Positions 1 through 6,330 of a DNA stretch of 19,458 nucleotides are shown one piece after another. The DNA is from an uncultured Ruminococcus sp. GTDB taxonomy: Bacteria > Bacillota > Clostridia > Oscillospirales > Acutalibacteraceae. The notes beneath the pieces were generated by a model. That model was not told the DNA's origin, made no database searches, and was given only the letters and a program-made list of their open reading frames with translations. A program made the position numbers and the translations under genes. Positions within the stretch are counted from its first letter, which is position 1; each line of letters opens with the position of its first letter. The DNA lies in the NCBI GenBank assembly GCA_946414115.1, contig CAMKNF010000015.1, positions 1 through 19,458 on the forward strand. Direction: 5' to 3'.

Positions 1-70
1 CGTGCAAGTCTTCGTTATTATTTTCCTTACAGCTCGAAGAGCAGGAGGAACAATCATGATTACATCCCAT
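1..70 (-). CDS. Mrp/NBP35-type Fe-S carrier ATPase, N-terminal 23 codons only (runs off the window)
   Basis: Reading the minus strand from an ATG at 70-68 gives a short cysteine-rich N-terminus, MGCNHDCSSCSSSC, followed by KENNNEDLH, still open at the window edge. Cysteines are at residues 3, 7, 10 and 14. This matches the N-terminal cysteine cluster that precedes the P-loop in many Firmicute Mrp/ApbC/NBP35-like ATPases, which assemble or carry [4Fe-4S] clusters in the cytoplasm. A ribosome binding site AGAGGA lies at 84-79, 8 nt before the ATG, which supports a real start. The Walker A motif that would settle the call lies outside the window. Another small cysteine-rich protein is possible but less likely. 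The family call is recalled from typical N-termini; the start and cysteines are seen directly. Confidence 0.72.
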   Translation of the reverse strand, partial: MGCNHDCSSCSSSCKENNNEDLH

Positions 71-78
71 TTTATTTA

Positions 79-126
79 TCCTCTTTTCATTTTAATTTAT
101 ATTTTGCCGAGTACCTCGGCTAGCAA
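79..126 (-). promoter_or_regulatory. Promoter with embedded dyad for the Mrp/NBP35-like gene
   Basis: On the minus strand a -35-like TTGCTA (126-121) and a -10-like TATAAA (101-96) are separated by 19 bp, longer than the usual 17. Nearly the whole spacer is a perfect dyad, GCCGAG-3nt-CTCGGC (106-120). The ribosome binding site follows at 84-79. A dyad between the core elements fits either an Fe-S-sensing Rrf2/IscR-type repressor or a MerR-type activator acting on an over-long spacer. Which regulator it is cannot be told from sequence. Confidence 0.5.
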
Positions 127-199
127 ATCGAGTGGAAAAGTCGGTTTGCTTGAAAAAAATTGTAGCCCGAATTTTAAGTTGATATATAGGTAACGTTTC

Positions 200-280
200 G
201 GGACGTCAGGGTGATTCCCCTATTAGGGGAAATGTCGCAAAGCGACAAAAGGGTTGCCGTTTTCGCAGAAAAGCCGTCCC
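200..280. repeat. Nested triple-hairpin intergenic repeat
   Basis: The outer arms GGGACG (200-205) and CGTCCC (275-280) enclose two perfect small hairpins in tandem: TTCCCCT/AGGGGAA (215-221/225-231, 3-nt loop) and TGTCGC/GCGACA (233-238/242-247, AAA loop). The right arm continues into CCCTACG, so on the minus strand the element starts with GTAGGG like the other palindromic elements of this window. No convincing gene lies at 71-332. I see no T-tract that would make it a standard terminator. It lies between the 3' end of the acidic-protein gene and the divergently placed Mrp promoter. Confidence 0.65.
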
Positions 281-332
281 CCTACGTCAACGTTGCTATA
301 ATACCAACGCTAAATTATCGTTTATCCTTCAA

Positions 333-998
333 TTACTGCATACTCGGCTCTTGTGTTTCATCCGAAACAGGCTCATCCGTTTCTGCCTGCGTTGGTACCT
401 CTGTTTCAACAGGCTGGGTTTCGGGAGCCTGTGTCTGCGGTGCCTCTGTCGGCGCTTCGGTCGTTACCTCGGTAGGAGCTTCCGTTGTTTCAGGCTCGGT
501 GTAGACAGCTTGTGTTTCGGCGTTAGTCTGAACCTGAGTTGTAACCTCGGCAGTTGTCGCAATTGTCGACGGAGCAGTCGTTGCTTTTTTGTCGTTGTTT
601 CCGCCCGAACACTGCGTAACCGCAAACACAATTGCCGCAATAAGGCACATTACAGCCGCAATGGAAAGCACTGCCGCAACAGCCTTGTTTGAGCTTTTCT
701 TTTTCTTCTTTCCGCCTGATTTACTTTTTCCGCTCGGGGTTGTGTTTATGTAATATTCCTCGGAATTGTTTTCGTAATCATCGTCAAAGGAATAATTCTT
801 ATTATCCTCGCCCGTCTGCGAATCGAAATTATCGCCGTAGTCGTCGTCGGTGTCTGCACGGTTTGTTTCTTCCGCCTCGCTGTGAACTGTGTGCGAAAAG
901 TTACCTGCGGCGTCTACGTCAAAGTTATCCAAGTCATAGTCGTTTGAAGATTTGCCGCTTGTAACGTCAAAGTTATCGCCGTAATCTTTATTATCCAC
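333..998 (-). CDS. Acidic repeat-containing single-pass membrane protein of unknown function
   Basis: I do not recognise a family. From a GTG at 998 (221 aa) the protein has three parts. An acidic N-terminal half of about 85 residues carries repeated NFD motifs (DYGDNFDV, DYDLDNFDV, DYGDNFDS). A short lysine-rich stretch (GKSKSGGKKKKKSSNK) and one hydrophobic helix (about 106-128, ending VTQC) follow. The outer tail is rich in Thr, Pro and Glu with repeated TEAP/TEVTTEAP units. Basic residues before the helix suggest the acidic half is cytoplasmic and the tail outside. GTG is preferred because AAAGGAG (1013-1007) sits 8 nt before it; an ATG at 1004 is only 2 nt from that site and a TTG at 1016 precedes it. 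The gene is downstream of ktrA but has its own promoter. The tail resembles cell-wall-spanning linkers but has no folded outer domain. Confidence 0.8.
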   Translation of the reverse strand: MDNKDYGDNFDVTSGKSSNDYDLDNFDVDAAGNFSHTVHSEAEETNRADTDDDYGDNFDSQTGEDNKNYSFDDDYENNSEEYYINTTPSGKSKSGGKKKKKSSNKAVAAVLSIAAVMCLIAAIVFAVTQCSGGNNDKKATTAPSTIATTAEVTTQVQTNAETQAVYTEPETTEAPTEVTTEAPTEAPQTQAPETQPVETEVPTQAETDEPVSDETQEPSMQ

Positions 999-1052
999 AA
1001 TCATATCTCCTTTCAATTAAAATATGATTTATTACTAAACTTACTTGCTAAA

Positions 1053-1081
1053 ATGATAAATCAACAGGTATATTTTGTCAA
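1053..1081 (-). promoter_or_regulatory. Sigma-70-type promoter of the acidic membrane protein gene
   Basis: On the minus strand a perfect -35 TTGACA (1081-1076) is followed after 17 bp by TATCAT (1058-1053). Transcription would start near 1046, leaving a leader of about 48 nt before the GTG at 998. The gene therefore probably does not depend on read-through from ktrBA. Confidence 0.75.
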
Positions 1082-1097
1082 CACGCCGGCAAATTTA

Positions 1098-1742
1098 TCA
1101 GCGTGTAATTCTGTTAATATCATCCATATGTGCAAGCACCATAAGCGTTTCGTGCTTATCAAAAATATGGTCTGAATTTGGGTTTGCGTAAATTACTCCG
1201 TCCTTTTTTGTTGCAAGAATGCTTACATTATATTTGTTACGGACGGATTTCTGAAGAATCGTCTTGCCAACCCATCCGTCGGGCACTGCTATCTCGCAAA
1301 TTGCGGTGTCGTCCGAAAGCTCTATATAATCAAAAATATTCTTTGCACCGTATTTTATTGCAAGTCGTTCAGCCATTTCTCTTTCGGCGTAAACAACGTG
1401 ATCAGCACCGTTTCGAAGCAACAGCTTGCGGTGAACCTCTCTGCTTGCCCTTGCAAGAATGTACTTTGCACCTAAATCCTTAAGCAGAACGGTTATTTCA
1501 AGTGCATTCTGGAAATTGTCTCCGATTGCAACGACACACAAATCAAAGTCGTTAACGCCGAGCGATTTCATAAACGCCTCGTCGGTTGCGTCTGCAATGT
1601 GAATATCGTCAATTATGCTGACCGCATTGTCGGCACGTTCCTCGCTTTTTTCAACTGCGAGCACATCGTTGCCCTCTTCAATCAGCTTTTGCGCCATATG
1701 TCTGCCGAATCTGCCAAGGCCTATAATTAATACTGACTTCAT
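1098..1742 (-). CDS. ktrA: KtrA/TrkA-type RCK regulatory subunit of K+ uptake
   Basis: This cytoplasmic nucleotide-binding subunit gates the partner K+ channel (next gene upstream). The 214-aa length fits single-RCK KtrA proteins rather than the double-length proteobacterial TrkA. The N-terminal Rossmann fold has the dinucleotide motif GLGRFG at residues 8-13, an acidic strand end (AVEKSEERAD, about 29-38) and IADATDE at about 49-55. The C-terminal third (from about 140) looks like a TrkA_C/RCK_C domain, which in KtrA proteins can bind c-di-AMP; that ligand is family knowledge, not visible here. The start is an ATG with an AAGGAAG ribosome site about 8 nt upstream. It follows ktrB after 13 nt, so the two are almost certainly co-transcribed. 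Confidence 0.93.
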   Translation of the reverse strand: MKSVLIIGLGRFGRHMAQKLIEEGNDVLAVEKSEERADNAVSIIDDIHIADATDEAFMKSLGVNDFDLCVVAIGDNFQNALEITVLLKDLGAKYILARASREVHRKLLLRNGADHVVYAEREMAERLAIKYGAKNIFDYIELSDDTAICEIAVPDGWVGKTILQKSVRNKYNVSILATKKDGVIYANPNSDHIFDKHETLMVLAHMDDINRITR

Positions 1743-1755
1743 AATATTATCTTCC

Positions 1756-3135
1756 TTATCCTATCTGAATTTTTTCGAGCGGCTTCTGTGACTGCGGCTT
1801 GCTCTTGTAATTTGAAAAGGCAAACAGCATTGTAAGCGAGCCCACTCTGCCGAAAAGCATTAAAAGCGTTAAAAGCACGGATGAAATTGTGCCGAGCTGA
1901 GTTGTAATTCCCGTTGTAAGTCCGACTGTTGCTATAGCAGACGCCGACTCAAACAATGCGTTGATAAACGGTATATTGTCAAGCGTTGAAATAACAACTG
2001 CCGCACCGCCTGCAATAAACACATACAATGTAACGGCGCAGGTTGCAAGCCTTGTTACGTTGTCCTCAAGACGTCTGCCGAGCATTTCGGCTGTTTTTCT
2101 GTGTTTGAATGTACTGATGATTGACGAAATCAGAACGGCAAATGTTGTTGTTTTCATACCGCCTGCCGTAGAGCCGGGTGAACCGCCTACAAGCATCAGC
2201 AAAATCATTATGAACATACTCGAATGAGTTATTGACGAAAGGTCAACGGTATTGAATCCCGCCGTTCTTGTTGTTACGGACTGAAACAGCGCCGAGCCGA
2301 TTTGCTGTGGAATACTCTCCTTGTTTGACGCAGGATTTTTAAGCTCTGTAAGAAACATAAGAATTGCTCCGAGAAATATAAGAGCAGAGCTTATCAGCAG
2401 TACAACCTTTGTCTGTAACTTAAATTTTGAAATTCGGAACTTGCTGTCGAGTACGTCACGCCACACGAAAAAGCCGAGACCGCCGATTACGATAAGCAAA
2501 CTTATCACAACGCAGACATATACATTTGAAACGTAGCCCGTCAGCGAGGAGAAATCACCCGAACCGCCCATAAGGTCAAAGCCTGCGTTGCAGAACGCCG
2601 AAACGCTGTGGAACAGCGAGAACCATATTCCCTTTAAAAAGCCGAACTGCGGAACAAACGCAAACGAAAGCAGAAACGCACCGGCAAGCTCTACAGTAAG
2701 CGTTCCGAGCAGGATAAAACGTGTCATTCTTACTATTCCGCCGAGCTGCGGAGCAGAAACGGAATTCTGCATTATCTCACGTGATGCAAGACCGATTTTC
2801 TTTTTCGTCATAGAAATTGCGGAAATACAGATTGTCATAAAACCCATTCCGCCGACCTGAATAAGACCAAGAATTACAAGCTGACCGAAAAGCGACCAGT
2901 AGTTGTGGGTGTCAACCTTTACAAGTCCCGTAACGCACACCGCCGAGGTTGCGGTAAAGTAAGAGGTCATAAACGGAGTAGCCTGACCGCTCCGTGAGGA
3001 AATCGGCAGGCACAAAAGCACCGTTCCCAGAAGAATTATTATCAGAAATCCCAGAAGAATTATTTTCATAGGCGACAGACGTTTAAACGAACTCCTCGCC
3101 GATTTAAAAACACTCTTTATGTCAACCGCCCCCAA
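1756..3135 (-). CDS. ktrB: KtrB/TrkH-type K+ transporter membrane subunit
   Basis: This integral membrane protein forms the ion pathway of a Ktr system, usually with Na+-dependent K+ uptake. The 459-aa chain has the four pore repeats of the family. The four selectivity-filter glycines are all present: VTG70, NAG185, TAG293 and TVG405. The flexible intramembrane gating loop is rich in small residues (GGSPGSTAGG, about 317-326). The start is uncertain: the longest frame begins with a TTG at 3135 and lacks a clear ribosome site. The next in-frame ATG (3069) would remove residues that align in position with the N-terminus of known KtrB proteins, so I keep the longer form. KtrA is directly downstream. 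Confidence 0.92.
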   Translation of the reverse strand: MGAVDIKSVFKSARSSFKRLSPMKIILLGFLIIILLGTVLLCLPISSRSGQATPFMTSYFTATSAVCVTGLVKVDTHNYWSLFGQLVILGLIQVGGMGFMTICISAISMTKKKIGLASREIMQNSVSAPQLGGIVRMTRFILLGTLTVELAGAFLLSFAFVPQFGFLKGIWFSLFHSVSAFCNAGFDLMGGSGDFSSLTGYVSNVYVCVVISLLIVIGGLGFFVWRDVLDSKFRISKFKLQTKVVLLISSALIFLGAILMFLTELKNPASNKESIPQQIGSALFQSVTTRTAGFNTVDLSSITHSSMFIMILLMLVGGSPGSTAGGMKTTTFAVLISSIISTFKHRKTAEMLGRRLEDNVTRLATCAVTLYVFIAGGAAVVISTLDNIPFINALFESASAIATVGLTTGITTQLGTISSVLLTLLMLFGRVGSLTMLFAFSNYKSKPQSQKPLEKIQIG

Positions 3136-3186
3136 ATTACGAAACGAATCAAGCAGATTATCTTAACATACTTTAATGTACATAAT

Positions 3187-3215
3187 ATAGTATCAAATTT
3201 AGTGCAGAAAATCAA
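3187..3215 (-). promoter_or_regulatory. Candidate ktrBA promoter
   Basis: On the minus strand TTGATT (3215-3210) and TACTAT (3192-3187) are 17 bp apart, which would give a start near 3180 and a leader of about 45 nt. The match to consensus is moderate (four of six bases in each box). No riboswitch-like structure is visible in the AT-rich leader. Confidence 0.45.
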
Positions 3216-3247
3216 TAATTTTCAAAATAAAACAATTACATTATAAA

Positions 3248-3285
3248 ATATGGCGTTGATATACCATATAAATTAGTGCTATAAT
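3248..3285 (+). promoter_or_regulatory. Promoter of the nucleotidyltransferase gene with a dyad over the -35 box
   Basis: TTGATA (3256-3261) and a perfect TATAAT (3280-3285) are 18 bp apart, about 30 nt before the ATG at 3316. An inverted repeat ATATGG-10nt-CCATAT (3248-3253/3264-3269) brackets the -35 box and could be an operator, although it is short and AT-rich. Confidence 0.6.
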
Positions 3286-3315
3286 ATTTATGATAATTTG
3301 TTCGGAGGTTATTTT

Positions 3316-4122
3316 ATGACAAAATACAGCAATGACGATTACTTTAATTCAGTTATATCGGCTTTTAAACAACTAAAAGAAACCGACGCTGTCGTACTCG
3401 GAGGCTCTCGTTCAACAGGAGTAAACGACAATTCCTCCGACTATGACATTTACGTTTACCTCAACTCGGAGCTTTCAATTGAGGACAAACGCAAAACCGT
3501 AATGCCGTTCTGCTGTGAGGGTGAAATCGGCAACCATTACTGGGAGCTTGAGGACAACTGTATTCTCAAAAGCGGCACACCGATTGACATTATCTACCGC
3601 AATACGGAAATGTTTTCGCAGTATCTTAATATGGTAGTTGACGAGGGCAAGCCCTTTAACGGCTACACAACCTGTTTCTGGCACAACATAATAAACAGCA
3701 AGGTGCTGTTTGACAAGACCGGGGAATTTACTGCACTTCGGAAGAAGTACGACATTCCCTATCCTGATACACTTCGCAAAAACATAATTGAAAACAACCG
3801 CAAGCTGTTAAGCGGCAAGCTTCCATCTTATGATATGCAGATTAAAAAGGCGGAAGCAAGGGGCGATTTAGTCAGCGTTCACCACAGAACAACCGAATTT
3901 CTGGCAAGCTACTTTGACATAATTTTTGCTCTCAACAAGCTCACTCATCCGGGTGAAAAACGCCTTGTGCCGCTTTGCAAGAGCAGCTGCAAAATCCTGC
4001 CCGAAAAATTTGAGGAAAACATAAACGCTCTGCTTGCAAGCGTAACAAAGGGCGGAAGCTATGAAATCGTATGCGATATGGTAAAGGAACTTGACAAGGT
4101 GATTGAACAGGAGAAAATGTAA
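3316..4122 (+). CDS. Nucleotidyltransferase-fold protein (NTP_transf_2, DUF4037-like)
   Basis: The 268-aa protein carries the signature of the polymerase-beta nucleotidyltransferase fold near its N-terminus: VLGGSRSTG (about 27-35) followed by SDYDIYVYL, where Asp42 and Asp44 would bind the metal. The helical C-terminal half resembles the DUF4037-type region of stand-alone nucleotidyltransferases distantly related to aminoglycoside adenylyltransferases. The substrate is unknown. The start is the ATG at 3316, with CGGAGG at 3303-3308 placed 7 nt upstream; an in-frame TTG at 3298 is discounted. It is a single-gene unit with its own promoter and terminator, and nothing nearby hints at a toxin-antitoxin partner. 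Confidence 0.82.
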   Translation: MTKYSNDDYFNSVISAFKQLKETDAVVLGGSRSTGVNDNSSDYDIYVYLNSELSIEDKRKTVMPFCCEGEIGNHYWELEDNCILKSGTPIDIIYRNTEMFSQYLNMVVDEGKPFNGYTTCFWHNIINSKVLFDKTGEFTALRKKYDIPYPDTLRKNIIENNRKLLSGKLPSYDMQIKKAEARGDLVSVHHRTTEFLASYFDIIFALNKLTHPGEKRLVPLCKSSCKILPEKFEENINALLASVTKGGSYEIVCDMVKELDKVIEQEKM

Positions 4123-4128
4123 TTTATA

Positions 4129-4160
4129 AGGGCACGTTTTTTCGTGTCCTTTTACTTTTT
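4129..4160 (+). terminator. Rho-independent terminator after the nucleotidyltransferase gene
   Basis: An 8-bp stem with one G-U pair (AGGGCACG 4129-4136 with CGTGTCCT 4143-4150) and a T6 loop is followed by a T-rich tail. It begins 7 nt after the stop codon. Confidence 0.85.
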
Positions 4161-4214
4161 GCAAACAAATCCGCCTGAATAGTCTATAAAATTTCAGTTT
4201 TTTCTAAAAAATTA

Positions 4215-4243
4215 TTGGCTATTATTGAATTTTGTTGTATAAT
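4215..4243 (+). promoter_or_regulatory. Promoter of the apbE operon
   Basis: TTGGCT (4215-4220) and a perfect TATAAT (4238-4243) are exactly 17 bp apart. Transcription would start near 4250, 29 nt before the TTG start of apbE. It is the only strong promoter I see upstream of the whole apbE to rnfB stretch. Confidence 0.72.
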
Positions 4244-4278
4244 AGATTTTATATACTGTTTGATAAGGGTATGATTCT

Positions 4279-5289
4279 TTGAAACTTCTGCGCAAAGCCT
4301 GCATTTTAGTTATGACTGCCGCCGTTATTTTTTCTTCGGGGTGCAGTCTTGAGTCAAAATACGACTGCGAATTTTTCGCAATGGATACTGTTATGACAAT
4401 TAACACCTACGGAAGTAAAAGCGAAAGCGCTGTAAAAGCGGCGCAGAATGAAATCAACAGGCTTGACAAATTGCTTTCGGTGCAGAAAGAAAACAGCGAA
4501 ATTTTCAAGCTTAATCAGTCAAAGAAAATGACAGTTTCGGAAGATACCCTGACCCTTATCACACGCTCAAAGGAAATTTACACGCTCACTGACGGCGCAT
4601 TTGACATAAGTTGCGAGCCGCTTATACGTGAATGGGGATTTTATTCAGGACTTGAAAACAAGGTTCCGTCGCAAAAGGCGATTGAAACTGCGCTTGAGGG
4701 AGTCGGAGCGGAGCATATAAAAATTGAAAACAGCACCGTAACGCTTGATGATAACACCTCACTTGACCTCGGCGGAATTGCCAAAGGCTACGCATCGCAC
4801 AAAGCGGCTGAAATTCTGAAAGATAACGGCGTTACTTCTGCGCTTATGTCGCTCGGCGGAAACGTAAGAGCCGTCGGCTCAAAGCCTGACGGGGAAAGCT
4901 GGAGCGTTGCAATAACAGACCCTGACGACAACTCAAAGAGCATAGGAACACTGAAAATTTCCGACAAAGCCGTTGTGACCTCGGGCGGTTATCAGCGTTA
5001 TTTTGAGGAAAACGGACAAATCTACCATCATATAATAGATACTAAAACAGGTTATCCCGCTGACAGCGGCTTGAAATCCGTCACCATTGTGTCTGATGAC
5101 GACGCCCTTGCAGATGCACTTTCAACTGCTCTGTTTGTTATGGGACTTGAAAAGTCGGAAGAGTTTTACAGCGAAAACAGCAGTCTTTTCGGAGCGGTTT
5201 TTATTACTGACAAAGGCGAAATTTACGTTACCGACAATCTGAAAGACAGCTTTATGTCAGAGCAAGGCTTTGAGGTGATTTCAGTATGA
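4279..5289 (+). CDS. apbE: ApbE-type FAD:protein FMN transferase, lipoprotein
   Basis: The enzyme transfers FMN from FAD to a threonine of extracytoplasmic flavoproteins, here presumably RnfG and RnfD. A lipoprotein signal peptide is visible: KLLRK, a hydrophobic helix, then the lipobox FSSGC with Cys22, so the mature protein should be anchored outside the cell membrane. Family motifs are intact: GGIAKGYA (165-172), SLGGN (191-195), TSGGYQRYF (234-242), HIIDTKTGYP (251-260) and the metal-site region DALADALSTA (275-284). The length of 336 aa is normal. The start is a TTG at 4279 with AAGGG 9 nt upstream; an ATG at 4271 is out of frame and stops after three codons. The stop overlaps the next start (ATGA), so the two are translationally coupled. 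Confidence 0.93.
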   Translation: MKLLRKACILVMTAAVIFSSGCSLESKYDCEFFAMDTVMTINTYGSKSESAVKAAQNEINRLDKLLSVQKENSEIFKLNQSKKMTVSEDTLTLITRSKEIYTLTDGAFDISCEPLIREWGFYSGLENKVPSQKAIETALEGVGAEHIKIENSTVTLDDNTSLDLGGIAKGYASHKAAEILKDNGVTSALMSLGGNVRAVGSKPDGESWSVAITDPDDNSKSIGTLKISDKAVVTSGGYQRYFEENGQIYHHIIDTKTGYPADSGLKSVTIVSDDDALADALSTALFVMGLEKSEEFYSENSSLFGAVFITDKGEIYVTDNLKDSFMSEQGFEVISV

Positions 5290-5666
5290 CAAACCGTATA
5301 TGGATAGTTGTATTTTCGGTTGTTGCTCTGCTTTGCCTTGGAATTTGGCTTTTTATTTCAAATGTTTCTTCACCGTCAAAGGTTGTCGGAATTTACAAGG
5401 ACGGCAGTCTTGTTGAAAAAATCGACTTGAACAGCGTTACAGACGAACGTGAAATCACGCTTTCGGGCGACTTCGGCGACAACGTAATCCTTGTTTCAAA
5501 CGGTCGCATTGAAATGAAATCAGCCGATTGTCCCGACAAGATTTGCGTTGAGCACGGCGAGCTGAAAAGCAGTTCATCTCCGATTGTATGCCTGCCGAAC
5601 AAGGTTGTTATAAAATTTGAAAACAGTACAGACGGTGCAGACGCAAAAGCAGGAGCAGTGGGATGA
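5286..5666 (+). CDS. NusG domain II-containing membrane-anchored protein, EetA-like
   Basis: The 126-aa protein has an N-terminal transmembrane helix (about 5-26) and one small outer domain of the NusG_II type. Its conserved cysteine pattern is visible: DCPDKICVEHG (Cys82, Cys87) and IVCLPNKVVI (Cys102). It is not the transcription factor NusG; only the fold name is shared, and the KOW/NGN region is absent. Proteins of this kind are commonly found beside Gx transporters, ApbE and Rnf genes in Firmicutes. As I recall, EetA of Gram-positive extracellular electron transfer loci belongs to this family. The biochemical role is unknown. The gene overlaps its neighbours by 4 nt at both ends, so it is co-translated with apbE and the Gx gene. 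Confidence 0.88.
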   Translation: MTNRIWIVVFSVVALLCLGIWLFISNVSSPSKVVGIYKDGSLVEKIDLNSVTDEREITLSGDFGDNVILVSNGRIEMKSADCPDKICVEHGELKSSSSPIVCLPNKVVIKFENSTDGADAKAGAVG

Positions 5667-6166
5667 AAACAAAGAAATTGATTTTAACTGCAATTCTCAC
5701 CGCCTTTGCACTGGTTGCGTTTGTGATTGAGGGCGCAATACCTCCGCTTACTCCGATTTATGGCGTAAAGCTCGGTCTTGCTAATATTTTTACGCTCTTT
5801 GCACTATATGCACTCGGCACACGCTATGCGGCGGCGGTAATGTCGCTGAGAATTGTGCTCGGAAGCATATTCACCGGACAGCTTGTGTCGTTTATCTACA
5901 GCCTTTCGGGCGGATTGCTTTCGTTCTTGCTGATGATACTGCTGAAACGCTTTTTTCCGCTTAAGCAGCTGTGGGTGTTAAGCGTTTTATGCGCCGTAAT
6001 GCACAACGTAGGTCAGCTTGCGGCGGCTGTTTTTATGACGCAGACGTTGGCAATTGCGTACTACCTGCCTGTGCTGATTTTGTCGGGAATCATCGCAGGA
6101 GCGTTCACAGGCTTGTGCGCCCAGCTTGTGCTTATGAGAATAGCAAAAATACAATATAAGAATTAG
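5663..6166 (+). CDS. Gx transporter family protein (Hpre_diP_synt_I), EetB-like
   Basis: This 167-aa, strongly hydrophobic protein has about five membrane helices. Its N-terminus reads IEGAIPPLTPIYGVKLGLAN, typical of Pfam Hpre_diP_synt_I. Databases often label this family heptaprenyl diphosphate synthase component I, but no prenyltransferase motif such as DDxxD is present, and the fold resembles small substrate-binding membrane subunits of ECF-like transporters. The transported substrate is not known; a flavin or quinone precursor would fit the context (inference). It starts with an ATGA overlap with the NusG-II gene. There is no clear terminator after it, so transcription may continue into rnfC through the repeat-filled spacer. 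Confidence 0.87.
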   Translation: MKTKKLILTAILTAFALVAFVIEGAIPPLTPIYGVKLGLANIFTLFALYALGTRYAAAVMSLRIVLGSIFTGQLVSFIYSLSGGLLSFLLMILLKRFFPLKQLWVLSVLCAVMHNVGQLAAAVFMTQTLAIAYYLPVLILSGIIAGAFTGLCAQLVLMRIAKIQYKN

Positions 6167-6177
6167 AAGAACACTGA

Positions 6178-6206
6178 CGTACGGACACTCACGCCGTGTC
6201 CGTACG
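6178..6206. repeat. Perfect 11-bp inverted repeat (palindromic intergenic element)
   Basis: The arm CGTACGGACAC (6178-6188) pairs perfectly with GTGTCCGTACG (6196-6206) across a 7-nt loop. No T-tract follows, so it is a poor terminator on either strand. The GGACAC/GTGTCC core is shared with the palindrome at 11407-11426, which suggests one repeat family. Confidence 0.75.
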
Positions 6207-6227
6207 ATAGTAAAGGAAATATTTTGA

Positions 6228-6305
6228 AACAACACGTACTATTACAAATTCGGAGCGGAGCGACCGTTAATTCCGCATTCCGCATTCCGAATTCCGCATT
6301 ATAAT
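6228..6305 (+). repeat. Interspersed repeat copy 1 with four ATTCCGN heptads and a possible rnfC -10 box
   Basis: Bases 6228-6276 match 13352-13400 without gaps at 44 of 49 positions. The copy continues into four perfect tandem heptads of form ATTCCGC/A (6270-6297). Directly after the heptads a TATAAT (6300-6305) lies about 13 nt before the rnfC ribosome site, but no good -35 box is present. It could be a weak internal promoter supplied by the repeat. Confidence 0.75.
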
Positions 6306-6330
6306 TATTAATTACTTGGAGGATAGGGAT

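Noticed and set aside
2..193. A plus-strand 63-codon open frame at the left edge
   Set aside because: It is antisense to the Mrp/NBP35-like N-terminus, which has a ribosome site and a recognisable cysteine motif, and it runs through the promoter. No family resemblance.
211..504. Plus-strand open frame rich in Ser/Val/Gly
   Set aside because: It is the complement of the Thr/Pro/Glu-rich tail of the acidic membrane protein; its low-complexity composition is an antisense artefact.
3136..3315. c-di-AMP (ydaO-type) riboswitch upstream of ktrB
   Set aside because: The leader is short (about 45 nt from the candidate start) and AT-rich, with no conserved core or long stems.
4271..4282. A three-codon leader peptide ATG-ATT-CTT-TGA overlapping the apbE start
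   Set aside because: The AAGGG ribosome site is only 1 nt from this ATG but 9 nt from the TTG, so only the TTG start is well placed; the mini-frame is probably chance.
5286..5666. Naming this gene nusG (transcription factor)
   Set aside because: It has a membrane helix and only the small NusG_II-type domain with cysteines; the NGN and KOW regions of real NusG are absent.
5663..6166. Calling the Gx protein a heptaprenyl diphosphate synthase subunit
   Set aside because: No aspartate-rich prenyltransferase motifs and strongly hydrophobic throughout; the database name is historical.
6270..6297. CRISPR-like array from the short regular repeats
   Set aside because: The repeat unit is 7 nt with no spacers and no cas genes; it is a simple tandem repeat.
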